Assembly: GCA_024691145.1 (NCBI GenBank)
Contig: JAILNW010000336.1
Coordinates: 1-8,456, forward strand
Length of the DNA stretch: 8,456 nucleotides
From: Lachnospiraceae bacterium
Lineage (GTDB): Bacteria > Bacillota > Clostridia > Lachnospirales > Lachnospiraceae
Direction: 5' to 3'
The position numbers were made by a program, and so were the translations under genes. Shown piece by piece: positions 5,642-8,456 of the stretch. Every line of letters begins with the position of its first letter. The first letter of the stretch is position 1. The notes beneath the pieces are model-generated. The model was given only the letters and a program-made list of their open reading frames with translations, ran no database searches and was not told the DNA's origin.

Positions 5642-6220
5642 ATGTCTGAAGATGCTAAGAAAAAAGAAAGTTCTGAGGGAGACAAGAAGAAAAAGAAAAT
5701 CATTATCGTAGTTGTAAGTATTCTAGTGGTTATAATAATTGCCTTAGTAGTGGTTGTGGCATGTTTACTAGGAAAGAAGAAAAATGATGATGATGACAAG
5801 CCAGATGATGGTAAAAGACGTGTCGAAGGATCAGTCAGGACTGTACTTGAGGAAAGTGATGCAGATGACGTCATGGGCAAGATGAAAGAAGAAGTGGCTG
5901 AAGGTATGTTTGAATGTAAGATGTCAATGGAATGGACATTTGTTGACGGAAATTCAGAATCAAAGGATGCATATATAGCAAACAGTACAAACAATACACA
6001 TCCTATTTATTTTGATATTTACATGAAAGATACAGAGGAGTTAGTATATTCGTCGCCAGTAATTCCTGTAGGAGGAGAAGTGAAAAACATAAAACTGGGC
6101 AAAAAACTTGAAAAAGGTGAATATAAAGCAACAGTGATGTATACACTTCTTAAGGATGCGGAAAGTCAAGAAGAAATTAGTTCGGCTGGATTTGTTGTAA
6201 AAATTAATGTACTTAACTAA
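5642..6220 (+). CDS. Single-pass membrane protein with outside beta-sandwich-like domain
   Basis: A 192-residue protein of no family I can name. A short, highly charged N-terminus (1-19, ending in five lysines) is followed by one strong transmembrane helix (20-43, almost all I/V/L). A basic-then-acidic linker (44-57, containing DDDD) comes next, and then an outside region. By the positive-inside rule the N-terminus is cytoplasmic and the C-terminus outside. Residues 61-90 look helical (VRTVLEESDADDVMGKMKEEV). Residues 92-192 alternate in a beta pattern, with MEWTF, a NSTNNTHPIYFDIYMKD stretch, VYSSPVIPVGG, and a terminal GFVVKINV strand, as in an Ig-like fold. I have the impression of similar hypothetical proteins in Lachnospiraceae and Erysipelotrichaceae. 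AAGGAAGGAG (5621-5630) is its ribosome site. It lies 52 bp before the large secreted protein and probably shares its transcript, so a role in assembling or anchoring that protein is plausible but inferred. Confidence 0.75.
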   Translation: MSEDAKKKESSEGDKKKKKIIIVVVSILVVIIIALVVVVACLLGKKKNDDDDKPDDGKRRVEGSVRTVLEESDADDVMGKMKEEVAEGMFECKMSMEWTFVDGNSESKDAYIANSTNNTHPIYFDIYMKDTEELVYSSPVIPVGGEVKNIKLGKKLEKGEYKATVMYTLLKDAESQEEISSAGFVVKINVLN

Positions 6221-6256
6221 GAGGGAGTAACGTAGAGTATAAATTGTAAACATTTC

Positions 6257-6264
6257 AAGGAGGG
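6257..6264 (+). promoter_or_regulatory. Strong ribosome binding site for the secreted protein
   Basis: AAGGAGGG is a near-perfect anti-16S match placed 8 bases before the ATG at 6273, suggesting high expression, as expected for a surface or structural protein. Confidence 0.7.
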
Positions 6265-6272
6265 AATGTCTT

Positions 6273-8192
6273 ATGAAAAAAAGAAGATTAACAAGGAGTT
6301 TATTTGGTGTAGCAATGAGTGCAGTACTTATAGGAACACAGGTAATGCCTGCGTTTGCTGAAACTGATATTGGTGGAACAGGTAACGTACTTGATTATGC
6401 AATAGATACTGTAGTTACACCTACATCATTAGCAATAGCGTTGAATCCAAATGGATATGATGTTGTAAGAAAGTATTTTAAGACAAAAGATGAAACGCCT
6501 GCTGAAAACAAACAGTATTATACATATGATGATGAAAATGATAAGTATGTTAAAGCTACATTAGAGGAAGATGAAAATGAGAATCTTGTTTTTGATGATG
6601 ATACTGATTATTATGAAAAGTCTTCTTCAACAGATCAGGTGGTTTCGTTAAATTATGCTATGGTAAATAAATCAACTGAGGATAGGGTATTTGAAGTTGA
6701 GGTTAAAGCATCATATACAGTAGCTGCGAATTCTACGGCAAAACCAATTCAATTTGTAGAAACTCCAGAAGAAGCACAGGCATTTGCTACTGCTAGTCCA
6801 CAAGAAGTACATCCTGCGGTAACAGCAAATCCAGCAGGAGCTAAAAAGAATGAACTGAAAATGTATTTAGCTTTAGCGGCAGCGAGCCAAGCAGCTAATA
6901 ATAATCCTTCAGTAACGACAGATGATGTGTCAAAAACTAAATCTAGTACATATACAGCTGGAACAACATACTACACAACTGATGGAACAACATTCACAAA
7001 AGCAACAAGTGTTAATGCAGATAATTTTGGAGATGAAAATTACTATGAGGATACTTATAATATAGGTACAGAAATTAAGAGTGATCAGTTATCTGATGTA
7101 AACATGACTGTTAATGCTACTGGACAAAGTGCATTTAAGAATATTGTGAATGGTGGAAACGATAAGGTTTCTTCAACAATTGCATTTAAACTTTATAAAG
7201 CAGATTTTGCATTTAAAGCGGGAGAAACAGTAGATTTAACTACTACTCAAGCAGGTCTTGCACAGAAACTTGTTTTAAGTAAGATTAACGGTATTGCTGC
7301 TTTTACAATTACAGGATATATAAATAAAGATGCTGATTGGACAAAAGCAGATGCATCTGCAATTAAATTTACTCCTGTTTATGATGGCACTAAGGAAGTT
7401 GATGGAACTGAGGAAGCACTCACTGGCGCAGGTTATAATCAGATAAAGGTCGCAGCTAAGACAGTTGAGGTTACGGTAATACATAAAGGCGATTTAGAAC
7501 AAGAAGATTCAAAAATAAATATGACAATTGGTTCTGATGCTACTAATCCAGCGCCTGTAACAAATTATACATTTGATCAATATTATACTGACGCAAGTTG
7601 TGAAACAGCATTCGAAGGAAAGGTAACAGCTAATACAACTACTTTGTATGCAAAGTGGAATGCAGTTGAATATAAGGTTACATTTATGAATGGTGAGACT
7701 AAAGTAGATGAAATTAACGTTAAGTATAATAATAAGATAGCTGCAAATGCTAAACCAGCAGATCCTACAAAAGCAGCTGATAATGATTATACTTATACAT
7801 TTGCAGGATGGTATAAAGAAGCCCAGTTGACTAGTGAATTTGATTTTGACGAGGATGTAATAACTGCAGCTACTACTCTTTATGCTAAGTTTACAGCAAC
7901 ACCTAAAGTTATAACTGGTACAGCATCATTTGTTGATGTAGGAAATAATGTGTATTATTTAGTTCTTACAGGAAAGGATGGAGCAGTATTTAACGCTGAC
8001 TCAACAGTATCAAGTGTTATTATAAATGATTTAGATGTGACATCAAAAGCAGTGATTTCTTCATCTAAGAAAGTTGCTGTAGCAACTGCTGATTTCAATA
8101 CTGTTACAAACTTCGCTGCAGGTAGTACTTTAACAATAACATATACAGTTGATGGAACAGACTATGCAGCAACATATACATTTGGTAACTAA
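6273..8192 (+). CDS. Secreted multidomain surface protein with Listeria-Bacteroides (Flg_new/InlB B-type) repeats
   Basis: A 639-residue exported protein. Residues 1-29 form a Sec signal peptide: basic KKRRLTR, a hydrophobic core, and likely cleavage after PAFA at 29. The mature part starts with a beta domain containing TPTSLAIALNPNGYDV (49-64) and STDQVVSLNYAMVNKS (119-134), interrupted by an inserted YYT...YYE module (70-116). A related module occurs at 221-261. A further beta region (about 280-420) includes INKDADWTKADASAIKFTPVY. A partial Listeria-Bacteroides repeat (432-463, ending TLYAKWN) and a complete one (467-541, with FAGWYKE and TTLYAKF) follow, then a C-terminal beta domain (about 543-639). 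No LPXTG, SLH, choline-binding or C-terminal membrane segment is visible, so attachment must be non-covalent, through a partner, or absent. Upstream lies the single-pass membrane protein; a strong terminator follows. Role probably adhesive or structural; no enzymatic motif was seen. Confidence 0.85.
   Translation: MKKRRLTRSLFGVAMSAVLIGTQVMPAFAETDIGGTGNVLDYAIDTVVTPTSLAIALNPNGYDVVRKYFKTKDETPAENKQYYTYDDENDKYVKATLEEDENENLVFDDDTDYYEKSSSTDQVVSLNYAMVNKSTEDRVFEVEVKASYTVAANSTAKPIQFVETPEEAQAFATASPQEVHPAVTANPAGAKKNELKMYLALAAASQAANNNPSVTTDDVSKTKSSTYTAGTTYYTTDGTTFTKATSVNADNFGDENYYEDTYNIGTEIKSDQLSDVNMTVNATGQSAFKNIVNGGNDKVSSTIAFKLYKADFAFKAGETVDLTTTQAGLAQKLVLSKINGIAAFTITGYINKDADWTKADASAIKFTPVYDGTKEVDGTEEALTGAGYNQIKVAAKTVEVTVIHKGDLEQEDSKINMTIGSDATNPAPVTNYTFDQYYTDASCETAFEGKVTANTTTLYAKWNAVEYKVTFMNGETKVDEINVKYNNKIAANAKPADPTKAADNDYTYTFAGWYKEAQLTSEFDFDEDVITAATTLYAKFTATPKVITGTASFVDVGNNVYYLVLTGKDGAVFNADSTVSSVIINDLDVTSKAVISSSKKVAVATADFNTVTNFAAGSTLTITYTVDGTDYAATYTFGN
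6480..6620 (+). repeat. Inserted YYT...YYE module, copy 1 (within the secreted protein)
   Basis: Residues 70-116 start KTK and contain QYYTYDDENDKYVKAT and then DYYEK. It splits a beta domain between NPNGYDV and STDQVVSLNY. The same spacing of YYT, F/Y-x-KAT and YYE recurs in copy 2. Confidence 0.55.
6933..7055 (+). repeat. Inserted YYT...YYE module, copy 2 (within the secreted protein)
   Basis: Residues 221-261 start KTK and contain TTYYTTDGTTFTKAT and then NYYEDT. Similar tyrosine-rich modules are, from memory, common in phage tail and surface proteins of clostridia. Confidence 0.55.
7566..7661 (+). repeat. Partial Listeria-Bacteroides repeat (within the secreted protein)
   Basis: Residues 432-463 (YTFDQYYTDASC...TLYAKWN) hold the second half of the repeat, the YYTD and TLYAKW parts. 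The usual first half with its V-x-F strand and GWY is missing or too diverged to see. Confidence 0.6.
7671..7895 (+). repeat. Complete Listeria-Bacteroides repeat (within the secreted protein)
   Basis: Residues 467-541 show the full pattern: YKVTFMNGE, a KPADPTK segment, YTFAGWYKEAQLTSEFDFD and TTLYAKF. This beta-grasp-like repeat is known from InlB and many secreted Firmicute proteins (Flg_new family). Confidence 0.8.
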
Positions 8193-8219
8193 AATAAAAA
8201 ATAAAATATAAACGAATAT

Positions 8220-8260
8220 GTTTGTCCACTTTAAGGTTATTAGAGTGGACAAACTTTTTT
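8220..8260 (+). terminator. Strong intrinsic terminator
   Basis: GTTTGTCCACT (8220-8230) pairs perfectly over 11 bp with AGTGGACAAAC (8244-8254). Three more pairs inside, one a G-U, leave a 7-nt loop. Six Ts follow (8255-8260). It lies 28 bp after the stop of the secreted protein and ends that transcript. Confidence 0.92.
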
Positions 8261-8311
8261 CGTTATTTGAAAATATAAGTCTATTTATGAGAAAAGGTTG
8301 GTAATGTTTTT

Positions 8312-8456
8312 ATGAATTATATAACAGATTATTTGGATGAAGCGGCATTATTAAATCCAGAATCAGTAGCATTTGAAGAAGAAGGAAAAGAAATTAATTA
8401 TAAAATGTTAAAAAAAAAATCTGAGATTATTGCATATAATTTAAGAAAGATGAAAG
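8312..8456 (+). CDS. AMP-forming adenylation enzyme, N-terminal fragment (3' truncated)
   Basis: The first 48 codons of a gene cut by the window edge. The residues MNYITDYLDEAALLNPESVA and then FEEEGKEINYKML fit the beginning of the ANL superfamily (acyl-CoA synthetases, NRPS adenylation domains, DltA). These proteins open with a helix, a PDKVAF-like strand and a LTYxEL-like segment (here INYKML), then a helix carrying SEIIAYNLRKM. The enzymes activate a carboxylic acid with ATP. The catalytic motifs lie outside the window, so substrate and subgroup are unknown. A purine-rich AAAAGG (8292-8297) lies 14 bases before the ATG, a rather long spacing. The preceding terminator means it needs its own promoter; none is convincing in 8261-8311. 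Confidence 0.7.
   Translation, partial: MNYITDYLDEAALLNPESVAFEEEGKEINYKMLKKKSEIIAYNLRKMK

Noticed and set aside
5790..5801. DDDDK in the membrane protein as an enteropeptidase-like cleavage site
   Set aside because: It lies in a charged low-complexity linker after the membrane helix and is best explained by composition.
5566..5994. 142-codon open frame on the - strand
   Set aside because: It is antisense to the membrane-protein gene and its serine/phenylalanine-rich content mirrors the lysine- and acid-rich codons of that gene; no ribosome site or family resemblance.
6041..6253. 70-codon open frame on the - strand
   Set aside because: Antisense to the end of the membrane-protein gene; no coding evidence.
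5466..6389. ACAGGTAACGTA occurs in the leader (5466-5477) and in the secreted-protein gene (6378-6389)
   Set aside because: A 12-base match is expected about once or twice by chance in a window of this size and composition; the flanks do not match.
7275..7484. 69-codon open frame on the - strand
   Set aside because: Antisense within the secreted-protein gene; composition is that of a shadow frame.
8261..8311. Promoter for the adenylation gene (TTGAAA at 8267-8272)
   Set aside because: No -10-like hexamer lies 16-18 bases downstream, so the -35 match alone is not enough.

Overview
The window is AT-rich (roughly one third G+C), with strong Shine-Dalgarno sites, a GTG start and all genes on the + strand. 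Codon use, the LicD/teichoic-acid-type enzymes and the secreted Listeria-Bacteroides repeat protein suggest a Gram-positive Firmicute, most likely a clostridial gut or rumen Lachnospiraceae (inference; no rRNA or marker gene is present). No mobile element, tRNA, rRNA or CRISPR array was seen.

Region A (1-5260) looks like part of a cell-surface glycopolymer locus. After the tail of an unidentified gene come five tightly packed genes: a capless HAD phosphatase, a 753-residue fusion of a LicD phosphotransferase domain to a region resembling CDP-glycerol glycerophosphotransferases, a ribulose-phosphate-3-epimerase-family protein with AlsE-like motifs, an IspD/TarI-type CTP:polyol-phosphate cytidylyltransferase, and a GatD-like zinc polyol-phosphate dehydrogenase. 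Gaps are 24, 15 and 1 bp, then a 20-bp overlap. Read together: a ketose phosphate is epimerised at C3, reduced to a polyol phosphate, activated with CTP to a CDP-polyol, and the polyol phosphate is moved onto a surface glycan by the LicD protein. The logic matches CDP-ribitol synthesis by TarI/TarJ, and the human ISPD-fukutin/FKRP pathway, whose transferases are also LicD-related. Here the reductase and epimerase are of different types, so the polyol may be arabinitol, xylitol or a hexitol rather than ribitol.

Region B (5261-5641) is a 381-bp non-coding stretch with a plausible promoter, a palindrome over its -10 box, and a long leader holding two imperfect copies of an element that can form an 8-bp stem. 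I do not recognise it as a known riboswitch.

Region C (5642-8192) encodes two envelope proteins: a single-pass membrane protein with a short basic N-terminus and an outside beta-sandwich-like domain, and a 639-residue secreted multidomain protein with a signal peptide, two copies of an inserted YYT...YYE module, and Listeria-Bacteroides (Flg_new) repeats, but no visible wall anchor. A strong intrinsic terminator (8220-8260) closes this unit.

Region D (8312-end) is the first 48 codons of an AMP-forming adenylation/ligase enzyme cut by the window edge.
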